64,000 bases of DNA. It comes from Flemingiibacterium sp045636265 (lineage in GTDB: Bacteria > Bacillota > Clostridia > Oscillospirales > CAG-272). A program made the position numbers and the translations under genes. Shown piece after piece: positions 8,548-17,200 of the stretch (position 1 is its first letter; each line of letters starts with the position of its first letter). The notes beneath the pieces are model-generated. The model worked only from the letters and a program-made list of their open reading frames with translations. It was not told where the DNA came from and searched no databases. The stretch is taken from NCBI GenBank assembly GCA_045636265.1, contig JAZTXD010000078.1, forward strand, positions 86,624 through 150,623. Direction: 5' to 3'.

Positions 8548-8577
8548 ATTATAACAATAGGTAGTGATTACTTTAAA
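8548..8577 (-). promoter_or_regulatory. Possible internal promoter with dyad before the RING genes
   Basis: On the minus strand a TATAAT (8548-8553) lies 18 bp from a weak TTTAAA. Immediately downstream is a short dyad GTCGC-AGG-GCGAC (8535-8547) that could be an operator. It would allow the conjugation genes to be expressed separately from XRE-ImmA. The -35 is poor, so this is tentative. Confidence 0.35.
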
Positions 8578-9257
8578 TCATGCGGCAGACACATATCACA
8601 CGGTTCATACTCGCCGTTTTCAAGCTCTTCAATCGTCATCCGACGAATATTGTTTTTTCCCTTTACAAAAATGCATTTTTCTTCGTGATACTTATTTCCG
8701 GCTGAAGTCAAATAGTATTCGCCATAATAGTGGTGTTCCTTTTGAATGGCGTTAAATACTGTTAAACCGATTGCAGATACTATAAGCAGAGCGACTACAA
8801 TGCTGACAACCTTTCTATGGCTCTTGATAGTATTGAGAGCTTTACGACCAATACCGTTGCTTAAAATATAATGGGTAAATTCGTTCGCTTCATATTCCTC
8901 AACAACATCTTTTCCTATAACGGGATAGGAGGAAAGATGTCCACAGTATATGTGCCCCTCCTCGTGAGCCAACACCAAGCGTTTTTCATCATCAGAAAGG
9001 TCTTCGTGCAAAAAAACGAGTCGCCGTTGCTTATCAGCAAAGGTAAAGCCTTTTGATTTGTCTATAGCTTCTTCAATACCCAATGCTTCAATTAACGTGG
9101 TTACGTTTTCATCATTGAATATATGGTTATATTCAATGATGGTATATCCTTGCAACTTGATGATTCGACATAAATCTTCAAGTGTCACCTCATTCAAGTT
9201 ATATTCGATGAGAAACGCTCTCGCTTTTGCTTTAATGTCATTCTTCATTGATATCAT
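8568..9257 (-). CDS. ImmA/IrrE-type metallopeptidase with membrane helix and Cys module
   Basis: 229 residues. The zinc-peptidase motif HEEGH is at about residues 102-106, with a downstream EYEANEF supplying the third ligand, typical of ImmA/IrrE proteases that cleave XRE-type repressors. Unlike the usual family members it has a membrane helix (about 145-165). A C-terminal module follows with the pattern KYHxxxC...YxPCxxC (about 187-225), as in Ada-like or extracellular Cys-pair domains. The gene overlaps the XRE gene by 20 bases, the classical repressor/protease pair. The peptidase domain should be cytosolic and the Cys module outside, which suggests a transmembrane sensor; that is inference. 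The start at 9257 is uncertain (9248 also possible). Confidence 0.85.
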   Translation of the reverse strand: MISMKNDIKAKARAFLIEYNLNEVTLEDLCRIIKLQGYTIIEYNHIFNDENVTTLIEALGIEEAIDKSKGFTFADKQRRLVFLHEDLSDDEKRLVLAHEEGHIYCGHLSSYPVIGKDVVEEYEANEFTHYILSNGIGRKALNTIKSHRKVVSIVVALLIVSAIGLTVFNAIQKEHHYYGEYYLTSAGNKYHEEKCIFVKGKNNIRRMTIEELENGEYEPCDMCLPHDLK

Positions 9258-9795
9258 TTTTTTGGATAGACCTTAATGCTTTCATAGCTTCAACATCCTT
9301 GGAAGAAGGTATAGCATTCAACAAGCTGATTCCGCCAAAAGATTTTACGACGGCTTCACTGGGGAGTTGTGTGCACCTCGCATACTCTACCATAATCATT
9401 GAATTGATTGCTTGTTTGGCTTTCTCATCCAGGTATTCAAGAATATCCTCTGCTTGATTTCCCAAAATTGAGCTGAGACCGAAACTGGAATAGTCCATAC
9501 CATCATTAAACCGAATAACTAACTCCTTGGGAAATAAGGAAAGCATACGCAGCATTTTATGTGTTTTTTGATTGTGATCAAAAAACAACACTAAAGAAAG
9601 ATATGTGCTCCACGACATTCTTCTGACTTTACGTTCAATCGCACTGTAAGTTTGGCGAGAAACGCCTATAAGATTTGCCAATTCTTCTTGTGATATTTCC
9701 GCGTGTGTTCTTAGTGCAGGCAAGTTTGGCGTAAGTGTTGCAATAAACTCGTCCTTTTCTGCATCAGTCAGCAACCATTTTGATACAGATTCCAT
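9238..9795 (-). CDS. XRE-family regulator of the ubiquitin-like operon
   Basis: 185 residues with a helix-turn-helix at about 28-80 (ISQEELANLIGVSRQTYSAIE). The rest is helical without recognised motifs. It is the first gene of the long minus-strand operon and lies 89 bases downstream of a near-perfect SigA promoter. It overlaps the ImmA-like peptidase gene, so it is the likely substrate or partner of that protease and the likely regulator of the operon. Confidence 0.85.
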   Translation of the reverse strand: MESVSKWLLTDAEKDEFIATLTPNLPALRTHAEISQEELANLIGVSRQTYSAIERKVRRMSWSTYLSLVLFFDHNQKTHKMLRMLSLFPKELVIRFNDGMDYSSFGLSSILGNQAEDILEYLDEKAKQAINSMIMVEYARCTQLPSEAVVKSFGGISLLNAIPSSKDVEAMKALRSIQKNDINEE

Positions 9796-9883
9796 CTAAA
9801 GACTCCCTTCCTCATAGTTTAGTTTATTGATTTTATAAAACATTTAAATTGATAACAAAGTAAGATTCACAACTATATATATG

Positions 9884-9912
9884 ATTATACACCATGTTGT
9901 CAGATTTGTCAA
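9884..9912 (-). promoter_or_regulatory. SigA-type promoter of the ubiquitin-like operon
   Basis: Minus strand TTGACA (9907-9912), a 17-bp spacer, and TATAAT (9884-9889): a full consensus. It lies about 90 bp upstream of the XRE start and points into the operon. No other gene lies between. Confidence 0.8.
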
Positions 9913-10158
9913 TATGCTATCAAAAAAAGAATAAAAATGTCGCAAAAACGTCGTAGATTTTACATTACAATCTGAATTGCCATCGTTTTTTATTTTAACC
10001 GTAACATCTTCTATCAACATACCTCTAAATTTTTACGCGGGGCAATTCCATATTTTTCTATAAAAAAAGTGAATCATTTTAGAATCGGGCGAATCAATGT
10101 ACAATTTTAACTTAATGGTATTTGTAAAACGCCCAAAAGCGTAAAACACAAAATAGGA

Positions 10159-10441
10159 TTTTAGTCCCACGATCTCGCCGCAGCGACAGCCGGTGAACAA
10201 CACAACTTCGATCACAGCACGGATAGTGTAGCGTCTCACTTTCAAGCGCTGTGAGCGTCCGATGTCATCCTCGATATATTCGAGCTTGTACGCGGAGCGG
10301 AGCACAAGTCGTATACCGCTTGACTGTGCTTGCGGCGAGATTTCCTTCGCGTCCGTCAAATCTCTTTTTCGCGGTGGAGAGATACTGAATAAATTGCTGA
10401 ATATGGGAGATACCGTTTGGTCTTAAAATAATGCTTGCCAT
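10159..10441 (-). pseudogene. Decayed tyrosine integrase fragment
   Basis: Two overlapping minus-strand frames carry pieces of a phage-type integrase. An ATG at 10441 with GGAGGG upstream begins a frame with LAASTVKRYTT, the core-binding helix pattern. The next frame continues with VLRSAYKLEYIEDDIG and then LFTGCRCGEIVGLK, the conserved catalytic Arg box I. A frameshift near 10307 joins them. The internal part between the two domains is shortened and the C-terminal HxxR...Y half is absent. It is a relic marking an old element boundary. Between it and the XRE promoter (9913-10158) I see only AT-rich sequence. Confidence 0.7.
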
Positions 10442-10611
10442 AGATTTCCCTCCTTGATGGCTAAGATTATGCACCTCAGAAATGAACGAATCGTTATTTC
10501 TTCCCAAGGGTAGAACCGATAGCCTCTACCATTTGCAGACTGCGACATTTGAAACCTATGTACTAAACTATGTACTGGCGTCTACCATCGGCAAATTCAG
10601 TGTAAGGAGCA

Positions 10612-10640
10612 AAACAAAAAATCCGCACCTCAAAGTGCGG
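10612..10640 (-). terminator. Terminator after the serine recombinase
   Basis: Stem CCGCAC/GTGCGG (10623-10640) with a 6-base loop, followed on the minus strand by a T-rich run (10612-10622). It lies 7 bases after the recombinase stop. Confidence 0.75.
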
Positions 10641-10646
10641 AAAAAG

Positions 10647-12179
10647 TCAGTGAATACAAAGAAAAATCGGGAATCGTAAGATTCCCGATCCTGGTCTAAC
10701 ACCTTTAGTTATATCCGAACTTTTTAGATCTGAAAACAGAACTGTTTTTGCATCACGTTTGTAGTTGAATGTGAAAAGAAGACGGTCGTTATAAACGAAT
10801 ATGGCATTGACGAAGGTATCGATCAATCGTTTGCGCTGTTCCAACACTGTTATGTCGTATTCGCGCATACGCTCGAACCAAAATCTCACTTGTTCCTCGG
10901 TAAGTAGTGGACGCTTCATCTTTTCTTTAATGATCTCTGTTTCAATGTTGCGGTGCTTTTCTTCAAGCGCATCCAATCGTTTCTTGGTCATAGGGGTAAT
11001 GATACCTTGTTCAATGGCATTCAGCATATTGTTGATTGCCTTTTTCGCTTCGGCAAGCTCGTGTTCAAGATGGGGAATAACAGTGTTTTCTTTTTGCTGA
11101 AACTCCATAAACATATGAACAATATCGTCAATCAGGTTATCATCGTGTAGTGCCTTTCTTATTTCCTCCACGACAATATCCTCGATCCAAGCCTTGCGTA
11201 GAGGTTTCATATGACAACCTGTATGTTTTTTTGCGCTGACACACTTGTAATAATGATACACCTGCTTGGTTGCACTTGTGCCGGATTCTCCCACCATTAA
11301 GGACTTACATTCACCACAGAACAATTTTGTAGTGAGAATATAATCGTCTTCTGCTTTGTGACGAGCGGGAGCTTTTTTGTTTTTAGCGATTTTCTCTTGA
11401 ACTCGGTCAAACAAATCTTTTGGAACGATAGCAGGGATACCATCGGGGACAACGATATCACGATAAATGTATTCGCCTATATAACGTCGATTTTTTAAAA
11501 GACTTGCCACGTTGTCTATACTGATACGACCGCCGCGCGTATTCTTGACTTCGTGCTGATTCAGTATAGCGGCAATCTCACTCATTGTCATACCTTCATC
11601 ATAGTTTTGATATGCTTCTAAAACAAAAGGTGCGGTAAGCGGATCGATATGATAATTTTGTTCCTTGTCGGTCGTATATCCGATAGGAAGTGTGCCGCCG
11701 TTATATTTGCATTTCAGCGCGTTCTCGGTGTGTCCGCGAATAACCTTTTCGGATAGATCGGCAGAGTAGTATTCCGCCATACCTTCAAGTACGGATTCCA
11801 AAAGAATACCTTCAGAGCCTTCGGAGATAGATTCTGTCGCTGACATAACCTTAACGCCATTGCGCTTTAGAACCGCTTTGTAGTTTGCGGAGTCGTAACG
11901 GTTACGTGCAAAACGGTCGAGTTTCCATACGATGGCTAAATCGAAGTTGCGCTTTGCGCTGTCCTTAATCATCTTTTGAAAATCGGGGCGTTTATCTGTC
12001 TTAGCAGAGAAGGCACGGTCAATATACTCACCAACTACCGAGATATCATTCTTTCGCGCAAAGGCATAACACTCGCGAAGCTGACCTTCAATAGACTCTT
12101 CACGCTGATTTTCACTTGAATAACGCGCATATATCACGGCTCGCATAGAACTCTCGTTGTTTATTTTCTTCTTTGTCAT
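10647..12179 (-). CDS. Large-type serine recombinase
   Basis: 510 residues. N-terminal resolvase domain (AVIYARYSSENQREESIEGQ, with the catalytic Ser16-17 region, then KLDRFARN). It is followed by the Recombinase domain (NRRYIGEYIYRDIVVPDGIP), a zinc ribbon (LFCGEC...YYKC...GCHMKP) and a coiled coil (about 345-430). It catalyses site-specific integration or excision. Shorter than the roughly 700-residue TnpX class but typical for Firmicute element recombinases. It is the last gene after the LexA-like and sigma-like genes on the same strand, 65 bp away, with its own AAAGGATGT ribosome site. Its att sites are not recognised here. Confidence 0.9.
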   Translation of the reverse strand: MTKKKINNESSMRAVIYARYSSENQREESIEGQLRECYAFARKNDISVVGEYIDRAFSAKTDKRPDFQKMIKDSAKRNFDLAIVWKLDRFARNRYDSANYKAVLKRNGVKVMSATESISEGSEGILLESVLEGMAEYYSADLSEKVIRGHTENALKCKYNGGTLPIGYTTDKEQNYHIDPLTAPFVLEAYQNYDEGMTMSEIAAILNQHEVKNTRGGRISIDNVASLLKNRRYIGEYIYRDIVVPDGIPAIVPKDLFDRVQEKIAKNKKAPARHKAEDDYILTTKLFCGECKSLMVGESGTSATKQVYHYYKCVSAKKHTGCHMKPLRKAWIEDIVVEEIRKALHDDNLIDDIVHMFMEFQQKENTVIPHLEHELAEAKKAINNMLNAIEQGIITPMTKKRLDALEEKHRNIETEIIKEKMKRPLLTEEQVRFWFERMREYDITVLEQRKRLIDTFVNAIFVYNDRLLFTFNYKRDAKTVLFSDLKSSDITKGVRPGSGILRFPIFLCIH

Positions 12180-12244
12180 GATATCACATCCTTTCTGCCA
12201 AGAGTATAACAGATACTAAATTTTCTTGCAAATGTGCGAGATAA

Positions 12245-13117
12245 TTATGCCGAAAATTTTTCAGTAATTTGTTTTTTGATTCTCTCAATACGCTTTCTGA
12301 TACCGCTTGCATTGGCATATCCGTAATCTTTTGCAAGCGCAGTATAGGTCTCTCCATTGGCATGGCGCACCAAGAGCTCACGATCTTCGGGTGAAAGTAA
12401 AGCAAGACATTGTTCAAGATACACTTTGTCGATGACCTCGGAGGTAACGTCTGTTGCATCATCCAAAGGATATGGTGTATATTGACCGCTTGCATCTTTG
12501 GGCCCACCGCGCTCAATAGATACCTTTTCTACAAGCTGACCGCCGCTCATGTGCTCAATTTTGCGCTTAGCGTTTTGCAGAGAGTAATTGTTAGGCTTGC
12601 CATGATTGTAGTCCGAATAGTCGGGCAACTCTTTGAAAATCTCTGCGATCTGAGGAAGATTCATCAAATAAGCGTTTATATCCCACTCGCGTTTCAAAAG
12701 CTCATCAATATTATCCTCGGTATATCCCTTGTCTGCCATTGCTTTGATCAGCGCATCACGAACCTCGGGTGTGCCTTGGATAAGGGTAGTGTAATAAGTA
12801 ACGGTATCGTAAAACGCTTTATAAAACAACATCAGCGGATTATCTTCGCCCGAAAAGTGTGATGGCGGAAACGCCAAACTCAAATCGTGGCGCGTATCCA
12901 TACTTGTCGCTTTAACCATCTGCACAAGATCCTTAAGATATTTTACCACCTCTGGCGGCATTTCTTTAAGAGGAAGGGAGACTGCGATATTAGATATGTC
13001 AAGCGCATCGTCTCTGTTTTTATCTACGACCTCCTGCACAGTTCCGTTACCAATCGTGTTTACAAGCGCAGTTACAAATTCATCCGCACTTTGTTGAATA
13101 GTTCTTTCTTCTGCCAA
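12245..13117 (-). CDS. Sigma region 4-like protein of unknown role
   Basis: 290 residues. The last 65 residues look like a sigma-70 region 4 / helix-turn-helix (LSPEDRELLVRHANGETYTA followed by an RKRIERIKKQI helix). The first 220 residues are acidic and helical with no motif I recognise. It begins 5 bp after the LexA-like stop with a perfect AGGAGG, so it is co-transcribed with that repressor. It could be an element-encoded regulator of the recombinase downstream. Confidence 0.65.
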   Translation of the reverse strand: MAEERTIQQSADEFVTALVNTIGNGTVQEVVDKNRDDALDISNIAVSLPLKEMPPEVVKYLKDLVQMVKATSMDTRHDLSLAFPPSHFSGEDNPLMLFYKAFYDTVTYYTTLIQGTPEVRDALIKAMADKGYTEDNIDELLKREWDINAYLMNLPQIAEIFKELPDYSDYNHGKPNNYSLQNAKRKIEHMSGGQLVEKVSIERGGPKDASGQYTPYPLDDATDVTSEVIDKVYLEQCLALLSPEDRELLVRHANGETYTALAKDYGYANASGIRKRIERIKKQITEKFSA

Positions 13118-13122
13118 TAGTT

Positions 13123-13737
13123 TTACCTCCTGTTAATTCTTTTCAAAACGTGCTCTGCCACGCCTTGAATGATAATGTTATCGTAGATCTGATTTGGATA
13201 GCTCTCCTTATCTTCATTCTCTGCAATCAATATAACCTTGCGCTTGGAGCGATCATAGGATAGTGTTTTGAGAGTAGCCGAGTCATCGATCAATGCAACT
13301 ACGATATCTCCCTCATTAGCGGTGTTCTGCTTACGGATCAACACTAAGTCGCCGCTATCGATTCCTGCGTTAATCATAGAATGACCTTTTGCTCGAAGCC
13401 AAAAGTATTCGCCTTTGCCGATGAAATCGGTTGGAATCGGTAAAGAATCATCGTACTGCTCCTCTGCATAGATCGGAGAGCCGCAGGCGATATCACCGCT
13501 GATTGGTGCGTGGAACTTGCCTTGCAGTTCTTCAATGTAGGGTGTAATGATGTGTCGCCCGTCAAAATACAGTTTGTCCATTTCTGTCATACGGTGCAGA
13601 TATTTGTGTACCGTTCCCACCGCCAAAGAGAGGCTTCGCGAGATCTCCGCAATCGTCGGAGAGTAGCTGTTTTCGTTGTAATATTCGTCTACAAAGGCGA
13701 TAATCCTCTGCATCGTTTCTTCGCTTAAATATCGCAT
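13123..13737 (-). CDS. LexA-like S24 autocleaving repressor
   Basis: 204 residues. An N-terminal winged helix (about 1-65) is followed by an S24 peptidase domain. Visible features are the cleavage-site-like IACGSP (Cys-Gly instead of Ala-Gly), the catalytic Ser in GHSM and the catalytic Lys in SATLKTL. Proteins of this class repress until DNA damage triggers self-cleavage. It heads a likely operon with the sigma-like protein and the recombinase, which would link element movement to the SOS state (inference). A full SigA promoter lies 43 bp upstream. Confidence 0.88.
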   Translation of the reverse strand: MRYLSEETMQRIIAFVDEYYNENSYSPTIAEISRSLSLAVGTVHKYLHRMTEMDKLYFDGRHIITPYIEELQGKFHAPISGDIACGSPIYAEEQYDDSLPIPTDFIGKGEYFWLRAKGHSMINAGIDSGDLVLIRKQNTANEGDIVVALIDDSATLKTLSYDRSKRKVILIAENEDKESYPNQIYDNIIIQGVAEHVLKRINRR

Positions 13738-13779
13738 ATGTGTACCTCAACGCATAAATGAAAATATATTCGCGATAGA

Positions 13780-13808
13780 ATTATAGCATACTTTTGAGAG
13801 TTTGTCAA
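13780..13808 (-). promoter_or_regulatory. Promoter of the LexA-like operon
   Basis: Minus strand TTGACA (13803-13808), 17-bp spacer, TATAAT (13780-13785). Divergent from the promoter at 13940. Between them lies an inverted repeat TTTTCGC (13873-13879) / GCGAAAA (13903-13909) that may be an operator. Confidence 0.8.
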
Positions 13809-13939
13809 TAGGGCAGCGATATTTTTAGCATTGAGCTTTAGCATTGAAAAATAGTGAAAATAGTGGACGCAATTTTCGCAATCGCAAACTTTCTGTTTGA
13901 AAGCGAAAACCAAAAATTCGACAATTTTATATATAACCC

Positions 13940-13968
13940 TTGAAATTTTTGCCTCATTATGTTATAAT
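13940..13968 (+). promoter_or_regulatory. Promoter of the restriction/helicase operon
   Basis: TTGAAA (13940-13945), 17-bp spacer, TATAAT (13963-13968), 42 bp before the first gene. It is the only clear promoter seen for the operon that ends at 26321. Confidence 0.8.
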
Positions 13969-14010
13969 GTATACTGTATTATTATTTCATTTGTTTTTTA
14001 GGAGTGTAAT

Positions 14011-14223
14011 ATGGCTGCAAGTTATAAAAAACTCTGGAAATTGCTGATTGACCGTGATATGAAGAAGAAAGATCTTCGTGAACTGACTAAACTCAGCTCC
14101 TCAACCATTGCCAAAATGACAAAGAATGAACCCGTTAGTACCGACGTCCTTATTAAAATCTGCTCGGTACTTAATTGTGATGTCGGAGATATTATGGAGA
14201 TCGTTCCCGATAGTAAGGAGTGA
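14011..14223 (+). CDS. Small XRE/Cro-like regulator
   Basis: 70 residues, almost entirely one helix-turn-helix domain (KKDLRELTKLSSSTIAKMTK), of the YozG/Cro type with a C-terminal CDVGDIME signature. First gene of the plus-strand defence operon, with an AGGAGTG ribosome site, and 2 bp before the helicase. It is placed like the controller proteins of restriction-modification systems and probably times expression of the operon. Confidence 0.85.
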   Translation: MAASYKKLWKLLIDRDMKKKDLRELTKLSSSTIAKMTKNEPVSTDVLIKICSVLNCDVGDIMEIVPDSKE

Positions 14224-14225
14224 TT

Positions 14226-17200
14226 ATGGAGCTTTTAGATAATGTAAATAAAACGCTCAAAGACGATTTGAGTGATACAATACGGGAAGGAAGTCGCGTG
14301 TCTATTGCTGCGGCGTGCTTCTCTATGTATGCTTTTCAAGAACTGAAAAAGCAGCTTGAAGGTATTGACGAGTTAAGATTTATATTTACCTCTCCAACCT
14401 TTACCACCGAGAAAACGAAAAAGGAAAGCCGTGAATTCTACATTCCAAGACTGAGCCGCGAGAAGAGCTTATATGGAACAGAGTTTGAGGTTCGTCTGCG
14501 CAATGAGCTTACGCAGAAAGCGATTGCCAAGGAATGTGCAGAATGGATCAGGAGCAAGGTTGCGTTCAAGTCCAACATTACTGGCGAAATGCTGATGGGC
14601 TTTGCAAATGTCGATGAGACAAGCTATTCGCCCATCAATGGCTTTACAACGGTTGACCTCGGTTGTGAGCGCGGAAACAATATGTTCACTGCTATTATGA
14701 AGACCTCTGCTGTTGAAAATAGTCGTTATTACCTCAGTAAATTTGATGAGATTTGGAGTGACCCTTCTCGCCTTCAGGACGTAACAGAAGAGGTTATCGA
14801 GAGCATTTCTACGGCATACAACGAGAACTCTCCCGACTTCATTTACTTTGTAACGTTGTTCAATATTTTCAGCGAGTTTCTTGAGGATATTTCCGAGGAC
14901 GTTCTTCCCAATGAAGCTACCGGATTCAAGGAAAGCAAGATTTGGAGCATGCTCTACAACTTCCAAAGAGATGCCGTTCTTGCAATCATCAATAAGCTTG
15001 AAAAATTCAACGGTTGTATTCTTGCGGACAGCGTAGGTCTCGGTAAAACATTTACCGCTCTGGCTGTTATCAAATACTACGAGAACAGAAACAAGTCCGT
15101 TCTTGTTCTTTGTCCCAAAAAGCTTTCAAACAACTGGAACACCTTCAAGGACAACTACCTTAATAACCCTATCGCATCGGATAGACTGCGCTACGACGTG
15201 CTTTATCACACCGACCTTTCGAGAACTCACGGAACGTCGAACGGTCTTGATCTTGACCGCTTGAATTGGGGCAACTACGACTTGGTGGTTATTGATGAAT
15301 CGCACAACTTCCGCAACGGAGGAAAATCCGACATTGAAAATGAGAAAGAAAATCGTTACCTCAGACTGCTCAACAAGGTTATCCGTCAAGGAGTTAAGAC
15401 TAAGGTTTTGATGCTCTCGGCAACTCCGGTTAATAACCGCTTCAACGATCTTAAAAACCAGCTTGCGCTTGCCTACGAGGGCAATTCCTCTCTAATTAAC
15501 GGAAAGCTCAATACAAAGAACTCCATTGAAGAGATCTTCCGTCAGGCACAGCGAGCATTCAATGCTTGGAGCAAGCAGGAGCCTCAAAATAGAACAACCG
15601 AAAATCTTCTTAAGATGCTCGACTTTGATTTCTTTGAGGTTCTTGACTCGGTAACGATTGCACGTTCCAGAAAGCACATTGAAAAATACTACGATACAAC
15701 CGACGTGGGCTCGTTCCCACAGCGCCTCAGACCGATATCGCTCTATCCTCCGCTCACCGACTTGGAGGGTGCTATAAACTACAACGAGATATTCGAGCAG
15801 CTTATGCTTCTGAATCTCGCAATCTACACTCCCTCTCACTACATACTTGACAGCAAGAAAATCAAGTACGCTGAGCTCTATGACGATGAGAGAGTCAGCG
15901 TAGGATTTACACAGGCGAACCGTGAGCAAGGTATTCGCCGCTTGATGGCTATCAATTTGATGAAGCGTATGGAAAGCTCTGTGGCTTCCTTCAGACTCAC
16001 ACTCGGCAGAATTGATGACCTGATTAAAACCACTATTGAAACAATTGACAACTTTAATAAGTACGCTGATACGCAGCTTAATCTTGAGGATATTTCTCAC
16101 CTTACCGACTTTGACTTCGATGATCAGAACGCCGATGAGCTCTTCTCGTTTGGCAAAAAAGTTAAAATCAGTCTGGGAGATATGGACTATCTCTCATGGC
16201 GAAGAGATTTGAACAAGGATAAAGAAATCCTTGACTTGCTTACCGTAATGGTGGCGGACATTACTCCCGAGCACGATAGTAAGCTTCAAGAGCTGTTTGA
16301 CGTCCTCAAGAACAAGATTGAGAACCCCATCAATCCCGATAACCGCAAGGTGATTATCTTCACTGCGTTCTCGGATACGGCAGAATATCTGTACGAGAAC
16401 GTAAGCAAGTACATTCTCAAGAAATTCCGCTTGAATACGGCTATGGTTACGGGCTCGGTTGAGGGACGCTCAACTGTACCGCGCCTGCGCTGTGATCTTA
16501 ACAATGTTCTAACGTGCTTCTCACCCATATCCAAGGGTAAGGCGCTTTTGATGCCGAATGATAATACCGAGATTGACGTGCTCATCGCAACAGACTGTAT
16601 CTCGGAAGGTCAGAACCTTCAGGACTGCGATTTCCTCATCAACTACGATATTCACTGGAACCCCGTTCGTATTATTCAGCGATTCGGACGTATCGACCGT
16701 ATTGGCAGTAAGAATGAGCGCATCCAGCTTGTGAACTTCTGGCCCGATGTTACTCTTGACGAATATATCGACCTCAAGGCGCGTGTTGAAACTCGTATGA
16801 AGATCGTTGACATGACGGCGACCGGTGATGACAACATCCTTGCTGAGGAAAAGGCAGAGCTTGAATACAGAAAAGCTCAGCTCAAGCGCTTGCAGGAAGA
16901 GGTTGTTGACATTGAGGAAATGTCCAGCGGTATTTCAATTATGGATCTCGGTCTTAATGAGTTCCGCCTTGACTTGCTTGAATACGTAAAGACAAATCCC
17001 GATCTTGATAAGACTCCGTTTGGACTTCATGCAGTAGCAGAAGCAAAAGAGGATTGTCCTCCCGGTGTCGTATTTATCTTAAAGAATCGCTCCAACAGCG
17101 TAAATATCGATAATCAGAACAGACTCCATCCGTTCTATATGGTTTATATCAGCGAGGACGGAGAGGTCGTCTGTGATCACTTGTCTCCAAAGGCTATGCT

